Shown here piece after piece: positions 35,166 through 42,845 of a stretch of DNA of 64,000 nt. The stretch is from MGIIa-L3 sp11892u (GTDB taxonomy: Archaea > Thermoplasmatota > Poseidoniia > Poseidoniales > Poseidoniaceae). The position numbers and the translations under genes are program-made. Numbering within the stretch: the first letter of the stretch is position 1; every line of letters starts with the position of its first letter. The stretch is from contig CBFHXB010000010.1 in assembly GCA_965659685.1 (NCBI GenBank), positions 22,481 to 86,480 on the forward strand, read 5' to 3'. The notes beneath the pieces were generated by a model, which searched no databases, was not told the DNA's origin, and saw only the letters and a list, made by a program, of their open reading frames with translations.

Positions 35166-35825
35166 ATGGGTGAACCAAAATTCTCGCGACCAAAGTACGA
35201 CACGCCTTCCCACCCGTGGAAGGCCGACCGAATCGAGGAAGAGCACGCGATCCGTGCCAGCCACGGCCTCAAGAACATGAAGGAGATTTGGAAGGCCAAG
35301 TCCCAACTCCGCCGCCACCGCCGTCAGGCCATGCGCCTCATCGGTAACGTGGACACCACCGAAGGCCACGGAAAGCGTGAGATGGAGGACCTGCTTCACT
35401 CCCTTCACCAAAAGGGCCTCGTGACCGCTGACTCCAGCCTTGACGACATCCTGTCCCTCGGCGTTGAGGAGATCCTCAACCGCCGCCTCCAAGCTCAAGT
35501 CTACTACAAGGGGCTTGCAAGCACCATCAAGCAGGCGCGCCAACTCATCACCCACGGCCAAATCGTCGTCGGTGAGCAAAAGGTGACCATCCCCTCTTAC
35601 CCCGTCTCCCGCGACGAAGAGGAACTCATCGCTTACCACCCGTCCAGCGGGCTCAACAACCCCCAGCACCCCATTCGCCTCGCGATTGAGGACCGCCGCT
35701 CGGAAGCCGAGTACGCGGTGGACGAGCAAGTGGACCCCGAGGCCACCCCGGAATTCGCGGCTGAAGTCGTCGAAGCGGCGGCCGAGGCTCCCTCTGCGGC
35801 CGACGGCACCGGAGGTGAGGCTTGA
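35166..35825 (+). CDS. rps4: Small ribosomal subunit protein S4 (uS4)
   Basis: 219 residues. S4 is a primary 16S rRNA-binding protein in the 30S body. The archaeal N-terminus MGEPKFSRPKYDTPSHPW is present, followed by the S4 RNA-binding domain ILNRRLQAQVYYKGLASTIKQARQLI (only partly quoted: RRLQAQVYYKG) and HGQIVVGEQKVTIPSYPV. The last 40 residues are an acidic, Ala-rich extension (EATPEFAAEVVEAAAEA) that is longer than in most archaea and probably flexible. GAGGTGAGG precedes the ATG. The stop TGA overlaps the S11 start by one base. Confidence 0.97.
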   Translation: MGEPKFSRPKYDTPSHPWKADRIEEEHAIRASHGLKNMKEIWKAKSQLRRHRRQAMRLIGNVDTTEGHGKREMEDLLHSLHQKGLVTADSSLDDILSLGVEEILNRRLQAQVYYKGLASTIKQARQLITHGQIVVGEQKVTIPSYPVSRDEEELIAYHPSSGLNNPQHPIRLAIEDRRSEAEYAVDEQVDPEATPEFAAEVVEAAAEAPSAADGTGGEA

Positions 35826-36211
35826 TGTCTGACCGCCGTGCAGTCGTCCACATTTTCTCGTCCTACAACAACGTCCTAATGACCGCAACCGACCTGACCG
35901 GTGCGGAAACCATCACCACCTGCTCCGGTGGCCAGGTCGTCAAGACCGCGTCGGACAGCGGCGGTCAGTTCGCGGCCACCCGTGCCGCTGAGCGCTTGGC
36001 CGACGCCCTGCGTGAGAAGGAATTCACGCAACTCATCGTCAAGTACCGCGCACCAGGCGGCAACAAGGCCAACACGACCGGCCCCGGTGCACAGGCCGCC
36101 ATTCGCGCCCTGACCCGTGCCGGCATGACCATCACGCGCATCGAAGACGTCACCCCCATCGCCCACGACGGGACGAAGAAGAAGGGCGGACGTCGCGGAC
36201 GCCGCGTCTGA
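35825..36211 (+). CDS. rps11: Small ribosomal subunit protein S11 (uS11)
   Basis: 128 residues. S11 lies on the 30S platform next to the mRNA exit. Conserved blocks are HIFSSYNNVLMTATDLTGAE, the SGGQFAATRAAE segment, KYRAPGGNKANTTGPGAQAAIR (partly quoted), the IEDVTPIAHDG turn and a very basic tail KKKGGRRGRRV. A perfect GGAGGTGA ribosome-binding site lies inside the end of S4, 6 bases before ATG 35825. S4 and S11 share the TGATG junction, so the two are translationally coupled. RpoD follows after 15 bases. Confidence 0.97.
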   Translation: MSDRRAVVHIFSSYNNVLMTATDLTGAETITTCSGGQVVKTASDSGGQFAATRAAERLADALREKEFTQLIVKYRAPGGNKANTTGPGAQAAIRALTRAGMTITRIEDVTPIAHDGTKKKGGRRGRRV

Positions 36212-36226
36212 ACGAGGTGGATCAAC

Positions 36227-37156
36227 ATGAACATCGAAACCGTGAACGGTTGGCCCAAGGGTCGCAAGGCGAAGTACCTCATCAGCGACACCGACGCCTC
36301 TCAGGTCAACGCCATCCGCCGGGCCATCCTCAGCGATGTCCCCAAGTTGGCGATCGCCTTTGTCGACTTCACCCAAGGTGTCAACCAAGACAACCAAGGC
36401 GAGGTCGTGGAGTCGGTCAACGCCCTCCCCGACGAGGTCATCGCCCACCGTCTGGCGATGCTTCCCGTTCCCACGTACCCCGACGAAGGCATCCACTTCG
36501 TGGACGAGTGCCCGAATTGCAGCACCTTGGTGGAATCCGAGCGCGGTTGCATGCAGTGCCAGGTGCTCTACTCCCTCAACGCCCGCGGGCCCTCCCCGGA
36601 CGATGAGGAGGACTTTCGCACCGTGCACGTCGGCGACATGATGACGCTCTCCGACCCGATGTTCGACATTCCCGAAGAGTTCGCAAGCATCCCCTTGACG
36701 ATCCTCGCCAAGGGCCAGTACCTCGAGTTCTACGCCTTCGCCACCTACGGCCGCGGCAGGGAGCACGTCAAGCACGCACCCGCTGCAGCCATCACCTTCC
36801 GCCCACAACGCGTGGCCGTGATGCAGGACAAGAAGGCCGCAGAGGTCCTCTTTGGCCTCAACCTGACCACGACCGATGGCCGCCCGATTGACGCCAAGCT
36901 GTTCACCAAGAACCGCGTTGAAGACGTCGACACCGTCCACGACCTTGAGAAGGCCATTCACCAGGTCGGTCCCGGCACCGGTCGCGAAGAAGCCTTTGGC
37001 GAAGCAATCGTCTTCGAAGACGTTCCCGGCGCCTACGTGTTCTCGTTCGAGAGCGACGGCGCCATGGCGCCTGATGTCGTGATGAACGAGGCGCTTCGCG
37101 AACTCAGTGAGCGTTTCCTAAACATCTCGGGCGACCTCGAGAAGGCCCTCGCTTGA
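36227..37156 (+). CDS. rpoD: DNA-directed RNA polymerase subunit D (Rpo3)
   Basis: 309 residues. Subunit D, with subunit L, forms the alpha-like platform on which RNA polymerase assembles. The dimerisation motif is visible as SQVNAIRRAILSDVPKLAI. A cysteine cluster Cys95, Cys98, Cys108 and Cys111 (CPNCST and GCMQCQ) sits in the third domain, where many archaeal D subunits bind an iron-sulfur cluster; here a CxxC pair is present on both sides. The C-terminal assembly helix ends DVVMNEALRELSERFL. The Shine-Dalgarno GAGGTGGATC precedes ATG. It is the last gene of the S13 cluster and ends about 60 bases before pantoate kinase. Confidence 0.97.
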   Translation: MNIETVNGWPKGRKAKYLISDTDASQVNAIRRAILSDVPKLAIAFVDFTQGVNQDNQGEVVESVNALPDEVIAHRLAMLPVPTYPDEGIHFVDECPNCSTLVESERGCMQCQVLYSLNARGPSPDDEEDFRTVHVGDMMTLSDPMFDIPEEFASIPLTILAKGQYLEFYAFATYGRGREHVKHAPAAAITFRPQRVAVMQDKKAAEVLFGLNLTTTDGRPIDAKLFTKNRVEDVDTVHDLEKAIHQVGPGTGREEAFGEAIVFEDVPGAYVFSFESDGAMAPDVVMNEALRELSERFLNISGDLEKALA

Positions 37157-37215
37157 GCGCGCACAGCGCTCGGCTTCACGCACCTTGATGGACGGCGTGC
37201 GTCGCTTGATCCTCA

Positions 37216-38244
37216 ATGACGGTCGGCGAAGCCCACGTTGGTGGCCACGTCACCCTGCTCTTCTCGATCCACGACGATGAGCTTCTGCCCCGCCGACAGG
37301 GGAGCCGCGGCGCCGGCCTTTGCCTCGATGCAGGCGTTCGCGTTCGCGCAGAAGCCCTCCCCGCAGCCATCGGCGAAGATTCAGCCGGGGCAATTCCTGC
37401 CCCACGCCCGGCCCGCAGCAACGGGAGCATCGAGGTGGAGGTCAGCGATCGGTTTGGACGGCCTTGGCCGGAAGGCGAAGCCATGTACATCACGCTAATC
37501 AACGACCTGCGCGCGGTCAGGCGCCTTGCCCCGTCGACTTCGTGGAGGCTGGAAGTCCGGCTCGAATTGCCGATCAGCCAAGGCTTTGGCATGTCCGCAG
37601 CCGGTTTCCTGGCCGCTGCGCTGGCCGTGTTGGAAGCCAACGGCACCCCCGATCCACGCTATGCTGCACGCGCAGCCCATCGTCTGGAACGCCAACATCG
37701 TGGTGGCCTTGGTGACGTGTTGGCCCTGCAGGCGGGAGGCATGGCCCTGCGGCGTGAGCCCGGTGCGCCTGGTGTGGTCGGTCAGGCCGAGGGGGCCTCC
37801 CTTGCAGCGCCGCTTTTGCTGGTGTGGCAGCCAGACGAATCACGTCATACGTCCGCATACATCGACCATCCGGGTTGGAAACGTTCGATCACCGAAGCAG
37901 GTGAAGCGGCCTTGCAACCCCTGTTGGCCGGTGCGTGGACCCCAAAGCGTTGGGGCGACTTGCTCGAAGCCGCCGCGGTCTTCGCCAACCGTTCAGGTTT
38001 GGAAGAAGAACACGAACGCGCCACCTTGCTCCAGAGCGTTCAGACCGTGCTGGTCGGCCACGGTCTTGCGTCCGCGTGGACTTGCCGGTTGTGCATGCTC
38101 GGTGTGTCCGCCGTGGTGATGCCTCGCCGGCCCGAAGACGCCTCCTCGCTCGATTTGGATGCCCTTCGTGGGCCGTTGGAATCGGCCGGATTTCAAGCCA
38201 CCATGTGCGGCCTCTCGCCCCCTCCGTCTGACGAAGAAGAGTGA
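37216..38244 (+). CDS. Archaeal pantoate kinase (GHMP superfamily)
   Basis: 342 residues. In most archaea coenzyme A synthesis proceeds through pantoate kinase and phosphopantothenate synthetase rather than the bacterial PanC/PanK pair. GHMP-kinase features are the ATP-loop PISQGFGMSAAGFLAAAL near residue 120 and the later HRGGLGDVLALQAGG, which is typical of the pantoate kinase branch. The N-terminus (TVGEAHVGGHVTLLFSI) lies close to the family pattern, in which a Pro-rich, substrate-binding strand leads the protein. It follows rpoD on the same strand and is convergent with the GNAT gene, 1 base between stops. It could be another small GHMP kinase, but pantoate kinase fits best. Confidence 0.8.
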   Translation: MTVGEAHVGGHVTLLFSIHDDELLPRRQGSRGAGLCLDAGVRVRAEALPAAIGEDSAGAIPAPRPARSNGSIEVEVSDRFGRPWPEGEAMYITLINDLRAVRRLAPSTSWRLEVRLELPISQGFGMSAAGFLAAALAVLEANGTPDPRYAARAAHRLERQHRGGLGDVLALQAGGMALRREPGAPGVVGQAEGASLAAPLLLVWQPDESRHTSAYIDHPGWKRSITEAGEAALQPLLAGAWTPKRWGDLLEAAAVFANRSGLEEEHERATLLQSVQTVLVGHGLASAWTCRLCMLGVSAVVMPRRPEDASSLDLDALRGPLESAGFQATMCGLSPPPSDEEE

Positions 38245-38245
38245 G

Positions 38246-38743
38246 TCAGTCGGCGGATTCATCGGACAGCACCCAGCACCGGAAGGCCCGAAGATGAGCA
38301 AACTGTGTCCAAAATTTCCGAACGTCACCGATCGTTATCATCCGAAGGCAGCGCATCAGGGCACGGACGCCGACGGAGAGCAGGGTCAGTGGATTCGGTG
38401 GACGTCGCTGAACGAAACCAAGACGGGCGACCGCCTTCTCGAGCGCTTTTGAACGCGTAAAGAGGATGAGCGGACGGTCTTGATTTGCGCTCACAGCAGC
38501 CAGCATCAGGTCATGGCTGAGCCCCTTCCCTCGGTGGGTTGGGTCGACGACCACGGTGGTGATCTCCGTCGCGAAAAGGTGCTTCCGTCGTTCGGTGTAG
38601 GCCAGAATGCGCCCTTCATCGTCCCTCAGGGTGGTGGCTTCTGCGACCCATTGCCGTTCTCGCTTCAACCGGTACGGTGGCCGAAGGTCGCCTTCTTCTC
38701 GAAGCCGTTGGACCAGCCAACGCGCGTCGTGTTCGGCGTCCAT
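38246..38743 (-). CDS. GNAT-family acetyltransferase
   Basis: 165 residues. The acetyl-CoA binding motif A reads VVVDPTHRGKGLSHDLMLAA, where RGKGL is the pyrophosphate loop. Preceding strands (ILAYTERRKHLFATEITTV) and the following FTRSKALEKAVARLGF (motif B) complete the fold. The C-terminal 40 residues are extra. The substrate cannot be told from sequence. It is the third gene of a leftward set: photolyase-oxidoreductase fusion, iron-sulfur photolyase, then this gene 9 bases later. It may therefore belong to the same light or DNA-damage response, although co-location alone does not prove that. Confidence 0.85.
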   Translation of the reverse strand: MDAEHDARWLVQRLREEGDLRPPYRLKRERQWVAEATTLRDDEGRILAYTERRKHLFATEITTVVVDPTHRGKGLSHDLMLAAVSANQDRPLILFTRSKALEKAVARLGFVQRRPPNPLTLLSVGVRALMRCLRMITIGDVRKFWTQFAHLRAFRCWVLSDESAD

Positions 38744-38752
38744 GAAGCGAGT

Positions 38753-40432
38753 TCACTGTTCGGGACTTGGCTCTACCGCCGGCACCTGTGCGCGGGCGTG
38801 TTTGACGTCCTCGGGGGTGAGGACCTGTCCTTTTCCAAGCACGTCGACCACTTTGGCATGGACACGCAGATCCGCGTTTCGCTTTGCTTGGGCGCGTTTG
38901 GCCAAGGTGCGCATCGGCATCGCCATGCGGATGTTCCCCTCAAACAGGGGCGCATGGCGGGCGAGGAAGGCCCAATACAGTTCAGAAATGGGGCACGTGG
39001 ACGAGGGAGAGAAGGCACAATCCTTGCACGCATCGCCCATCCGCTTCAGGTAGGGCGTACCGCACACGTAGGGTTTGGTGGACATCAGAGGCCCGGTGGC
39101 GTAGGTTCCCATGGCGAGCACGTTGGGTTCAACCACCCAATCGTAGGCGTCGATGAACATCGCCCAGAACCAATCGGTCAATTCCCGTGGCCGAACGCCG
39201 ATCAGGGTGCCGAGGTTGGCCAGCACCATCAGGCGAGGAATGTGATGGGTCCACCCGTCTTCCATCACGGCCGTGGTCACGTCGTCAAGGCACGCAAGCC
39301 CACTCTTTGCGCCCCAATACGCCGGGGGGAGCGGCACGTCGTCCCCGAGCGCATCCACGGTGGGAGGGGCGTCGGGCCAATCGCCTTCCCATCCCGCTGC
39401 AGGCCGTGAGGAGGTGCTCGATGCGACGTTCACGTGGTCCGTGAAGCCCTCCGTCGCGTCGTGCACATGGCGAATGAATTCACGCCAACCGAGGACCTGG
39501 CGGATGAACCCCTCTTTGGAGTTCAACGCAAGGTCAGCGTGCTCCACGTCGTGAATGACGCGACCAGGTTGGAGGCGTCCAAGGTTGAGCAGGGTCGCGA
39601 TGCGGGTGTGAAACAACGAACGGTGCTGCACGGTCATCGCGTCCTCGTAGGGGCCAAACCACGGCATGGCTTCCTCAAGCGCCCAGCGCCACGCGCGTTC
39701 GGCATCGGCCGCGGAAGCGGGCAGGTCTTCGGGCGTGACACGACCGGGATGGTGGCCGTAGGTGGATTGGACCGTCTGCACCACCTCGAGGGTGACCGCG
39801 TCCGGCGGGAAGGTTGGGACCTCTGGAAGAGGAACGGCGCCGTCCCAAGGCAGGCGGTTCTCAGCGTCAAGCGACCACTTTCCACCCACCGGTTTCCCGT
39901 CCTCGGTCAACAACACGTTGTGGGTTTTCCGTGCTTCGCGGTAGAAGGCATCCATCCGCCACGGGCGTTTGTTGCCCACAGAGCGGTCGAAGAGGGCCCT
40001 GTCGGTCAACCAGCCCGCATGCTCCTCGACGAGAAGCATCCCACGTTGCTCCAACGGTTCCAACGCCAACCGCGTTTCCCGTTCTGCCCATCGCATGGCG
40101 TGAAGCGGGCCGAGGGAGGCGGCCTGGTCCTCGAGCACCGCCTCGTAAGGTCGATCGTCATGAAGCACAAGGACGGGATGGCCAGCGTCTTGTGCTTCCA
40201 GAGCAAAATGCCGCAGGTTGGTGAGCACAAGCGCCAATTTTTGCTGATGGTACGGACGCTGTTTGGCCTTCCAAGAGGTCTCCACAAGGACCAGTCCAAC
40301 CGCAGTGCGCGGGCGTTCAGGGGTCGGTCGCCAAGGCCCAACGTCGAGGTTGAGCTGATCCACATGGACGTAACACCAACGGTCCACTGCGTCCCGATTG
40401 ACGGGGAGCAAGGCGTCACGGAAGGCGCCCAT
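38753..40432 (-). CDS. Iron-sulfur bacterial-type cryptochrome/(6-4) photolyase (FeS-BCP, PhrB-like)
   Basis: 559 residues. FeS-BCP proteins repair (6-4) photoproducts using light, FAD and a ribolumazine antenna, and carry a [4Fe-4S] cluster. The N-terminal Rossmann part fits the family (HQQKLALVLTNLRHFALEA). The C-terminal FAD domain carries WTHHIPRLMVLANL, WVVEPNVLAMGTYATGPLMSTKPYVCG (quoted in part) and CPISELYWAFLARH. Four cysteines match the cluster ligands: Cys381, Cys469, Cys472 and Cys480. The 88-residue gap from the first to the second equals that in Agrobacterium PhrB (350 to 438), although the last gap is shorter (8 instead of 13). Its ATG directly follows the TGA of the upstream fusion photolyase, so they are one operon. 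Confidence 0.9.
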   Translation of the reverse strand: MGAFRDALLPVNRDAVDRWCYVHVDQLNLDVGPWRPTPERPRTAVGLVLVETSWKAKQRPYHQQKLALVLTNLRHFALEAQDAGHPVLVLHDDRPYEAVLEDQAASLGPLHAMRWAERETRLALEPLEQRGMLLVEEHAGWLTDRALFDRSVGNKRPWRMDAFYREARKTHNVLLTEDGKPVGGKWSLDAENRLPWDGAVPLPEVPTFPPDAVTLEVVQTVQSTYGHHPGRVTPEDLPASAADAERAWRWALEEAMPWFGPYEDAMTVQHRSLFHTRIATLLNLGRLQPGRVIHDVEHADLALNSKEGFIRQVLGWREFIRHVHDATEGFTDHVNVASSTSSRPAAGWEGDWPDAPPTVDALGDDVPLPPAYWGAKSGLACLDDVTTAVMEDGWTHHIPRLMVLANLGTLIGVRPRELTDWFWAMFIDAYDWVVEPNVLAMGTYATGPLMSTKPYVCGTPYLKRMGDACKDCAFSPSSTCPISELYWAFLARHAPLFEGNIRMAMPMRTLAKRAQAKRNADLRVHAKVVDVLGKGQVLTPEDVKHARAQVPAVEPSPEQ

Positions 40433-42757
40433 TCAGGACCCCCACGTTGACAGGTCGGTCTGCTGGGAGGAGGCGCCCACCTCTGCCGGTTGCCAACCGG
40501 TTGCACAGTGAAGGTTGGCCACGGCCCGTGCTGCGCTGTCCAAGGCTGCACCCGCGGTGCCAATGGGGGAGCCAAAAGCGTCTCCAATCACGCTGAAGGG
40601 GCCGTGCTGGACGGTGGTTTCAGGACCTTCAATCGGCCGACTAAACCGCCATCGGTGGGCCGCCCAACCGTGTGGATCGATGCCGAGGGTGGTGGCGACG
40701 TGAGCGGCCATGTCCGGCAGGCTTCGCTCAAGATCAGCCGCGCTGGTGTCTGCATCCATTCTGACTTCGAGGGTACTGCGATCGGCCCCTCGATGCGTGA
40801 GCGTCCATCCTTGCGGGGCTTCGAGATCATGGTCGGGCGCCGGTCCCCATGCCACCCAGCAAGGCTCGCTTCGGCCTTGGACGTCGATGCCGGCGGTGTC
40901 CAGCAAAGCCCTTGATTGCTCAAAGGGCGCTGCAACGAGGACGTGGTCATGCACCACCTCCAACGGTCCTTCGGGTGATATGATGCGCAAGCGTCCACCT
41001 TCGGGCGTGATTTCCAATCCGTCCACGCGATGCAATTGGCGTACGTCAATGCCGTCGCCGAGGTGATCGAGCAGCGGCGGAAGGGTGGAGGCGGGGCGCT
41101 TCCCGTCGACGTCGAGGTAACCCCGTTCAACCCAATCTTGCAGGTAACGTTCGGCCCACTCCGGCCAACCGTCCACCTTCGGAGCGCCGAGTTGGAAGCG
41201 GGTGCCGTCGCTGGCGGTTCGGTCGGACAAGCGGCCGCTCGCACGCCGTCCTTTGTCGTAGACGGTGACGCGGTGACCCAATTCCGACAACAAGCGAGCA
41301 GCAAAGCGGCCCGAGAGACCACCGCCCACCACGCCGACGTCCAGCCGTACGTCGCCTGCCGGGGCCTCGGTCCATGCGCGATAGGCGTTCATGTCCAAGC
41401 GGGCCGCGTGATCTCGAGGGTCCCGTCGTCGCACACGCCCCATCCGCGCTTCTGGAGGGTCGAAGGGTCGGTCAAAGAGACCGTAGCACCACATCACCCC
41501 AGCCAGGGAATTGGGATTCCGTCCGTCGAGCGCATAGCGGTCGTTCAGGTCCTGCGTCAGGCGCATGGCCGCCTCAGGATCGTCCATCCAACGTACGGTG
41601 CCTTTGCCCCACGTCATTCGGACGTTGTTGTGCATGACGCCGTGACGGACCAATCCAACTTGAGCGGCGTTCCACAGGGCATCGTCGCTGCGCCCCCGCT
41701 CCAATTCCATGGCCGTCCGAGCAGGGTGCACCAAGGCTGACCTGCGCCACGATGCTCGGGCCCAATCGGGGAGGCGGTCCCATGCGTGCGGTCGGTCCAC
41801 GTCGTGGGCGTGATGGTACGCGTGTTCTCGGAACACGAGCATTTCATCGAGAAATTTCTCGGCACCCTTGGTGCCGTGCTCGGCAGCATCTCGGGCGAGC
41901 CGGGTTGCCGCCACCATGCCGTGGTGCAACCACGGCGACATCCCGCTGACGCCTTGGCGAAGGGCCGCGTTGTTTCGGGTCCTGTGGTAGCGGCTCAACC
42001 CTTCGTCGAGGTAGGCCTTCCATCGTGCCATGCCTGCCGAAGCCCCACCGACCATGCCCTGAACGGGCACCACGGTGGGGTCGATGCGGCATTCCGACAA
42101 CATCCCGCGTGCTCCGTCCGTGCGCAACTCGTGCGCAGCATCGACGGGCATGAACGGAGGCATCCATGATTCGGGCAATTGGGCCAAGTCCACCTGAAGG
42201 CGTGGCCAAGGTTGGCCCATGCGCCGTTTCATCTCCCGTTTGGTGGCGTCCTTGAACCGAAACGGGCGGTCGGCAGTTCGGCCAAACACGGGCCTTGGCA
42301 GCACGCAGTGTGCATCGACCTCGATGACGTGGCGGACGCGGGCGACCGCTTCGGTCCACGTGCGCCATGGCTCGAGATCGACCAAATCGGTGACCACAAC
42401 AGCGGCCGATTCGGCCAAGCGGAGCAGCGCGGGTTCCCTGTGGCCGTTCCGGGCCACGTGCAGGACGTGCTTGACCCCAAGGCGTTCGGCCCGATGCGCG
42501 ACGTCGGCCGCACCCTCGAGCAAGAACCGGTGGTGCCGGTACGAGGCGTGGGGATAGCGTTCGTCGATGGCTTGGTACACGACGAGCGGCAAACCGAGGG
42601 ACTTGGCCAACGTTCGGGCCACGTCGAAGGTGGGGTTCTCGTCCAACCTGAGCGCCGCACGCATCCAGTGGACCACCACCGTCGGTCGTTCGGCGTCGGG
42701 ACCATGGTGACGGATGCACCGCTCGTCGAGGTGGTCCGGCAAGCGAGCGTCCACCAT
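40433..42757 (-). CDS. Class II photolyase fused to an FAD-dependent amine-oxidase/renalase-like domain
   Basis: 774 residues from ATG 42757. Residues 1-455 are a class II CPD photolyase: VVVHWMRAALRLDENP at the start, GVSGMSPWLHHG, FLDEMLVFREHAYHHA, ALWNAAQVGLVRHGVMHNN, RMTWGKGTVRWMDDPE and the class II hallmark YALDGRNPNSLAGVMWCYG. Residues 472-774 are a separate Rossmann domain with the dinucleotide motif GVVGGGLSGRFAARLL, an acidic end of strand 2 (Asp501 in VTVYDKG) and the flavin end signature IGDAFGSPIGTAGAALDSA. That half resembles renalase-type FAD oxidases. Class II photolyase normally has an Asn-Gly in DGRDPNGY; here it is NPNSL. ATG 42757 gives the usual photolyase N-terminus; ATG 42817 is an alternative. 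Divergent from the BNR lipoprotein. Confidence 0.85.
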   Translation of the reverse strand: MVDARLPDHLDERCIRHHGPDAERPTVVVHWMRAALRLDENPTFDVARTLAKSLGLPLVVYQAIDERYPHASYRHHRFLLEGAADVAHRAERLGVKHVLHVARNGHREPALLRLAESAAVVVTDLVDLEPWRTWTEAVARVRHVIEVDAHCVLPRPVFGRTADRPFRFKDATKREMKRRMGQPWPRLQVDLAQLPESWMPPFMPVDAAHELRTDGARGMLSECRIDPTVVPVQGMVGGASAGMARWKAYLDEGLSRYHRTRNNAALRQGVSGMSPWLHHGMVAATRLARDAAEHGTKGAEKFLDEMLVFREHAYHHAHDVDRPHAWDRLPDWARASWRRSALVHPARTAMELERGRSDDALWNAAQVGLVRHGVMHNNVRMTWGKGTVRWMDDPEAAMRLTQDLNDRYALDGRNPNSLAGVMWCYGLFDRPFDPPEARMGRVRRRDPRDHAARLDMNAYRAWTEAPAGDVRLDVGVVGGGLSGRFAARLLSELGHRVTVYDKGRRASGRLSDRTASDGTRFQLGAPKVDGWPEWAERYLQDWVERGYLDVDGKRPASTLPPLLDHLGDGIDVRQLHRVDGLEITPEGGRLRIISPEGPLEVVHDHVLVAAPFEQSRALLDTAGIDVQGRSEPCWVAWGPAPDHDLEAPQGWTLTHRGADRSTLEVRMDADTSAADLERSLPDMAAHVATTLGIDPHGWAAHRWRFSRPIEGPETTVQHGPFSVIGDAFGSPIGTAGAALDSAARAVANLHCATGWQPAEVGASSQQTDLSTWGS

Positions 42758-42845
42758 GGCCTGTGGGCATTCCCGTTCGTTTTGAAGGAACGTTCCTCTC
42801 CGCAACACACGGAGCATTTGAGAGGGGCAAGACACAGGCTTGTCC

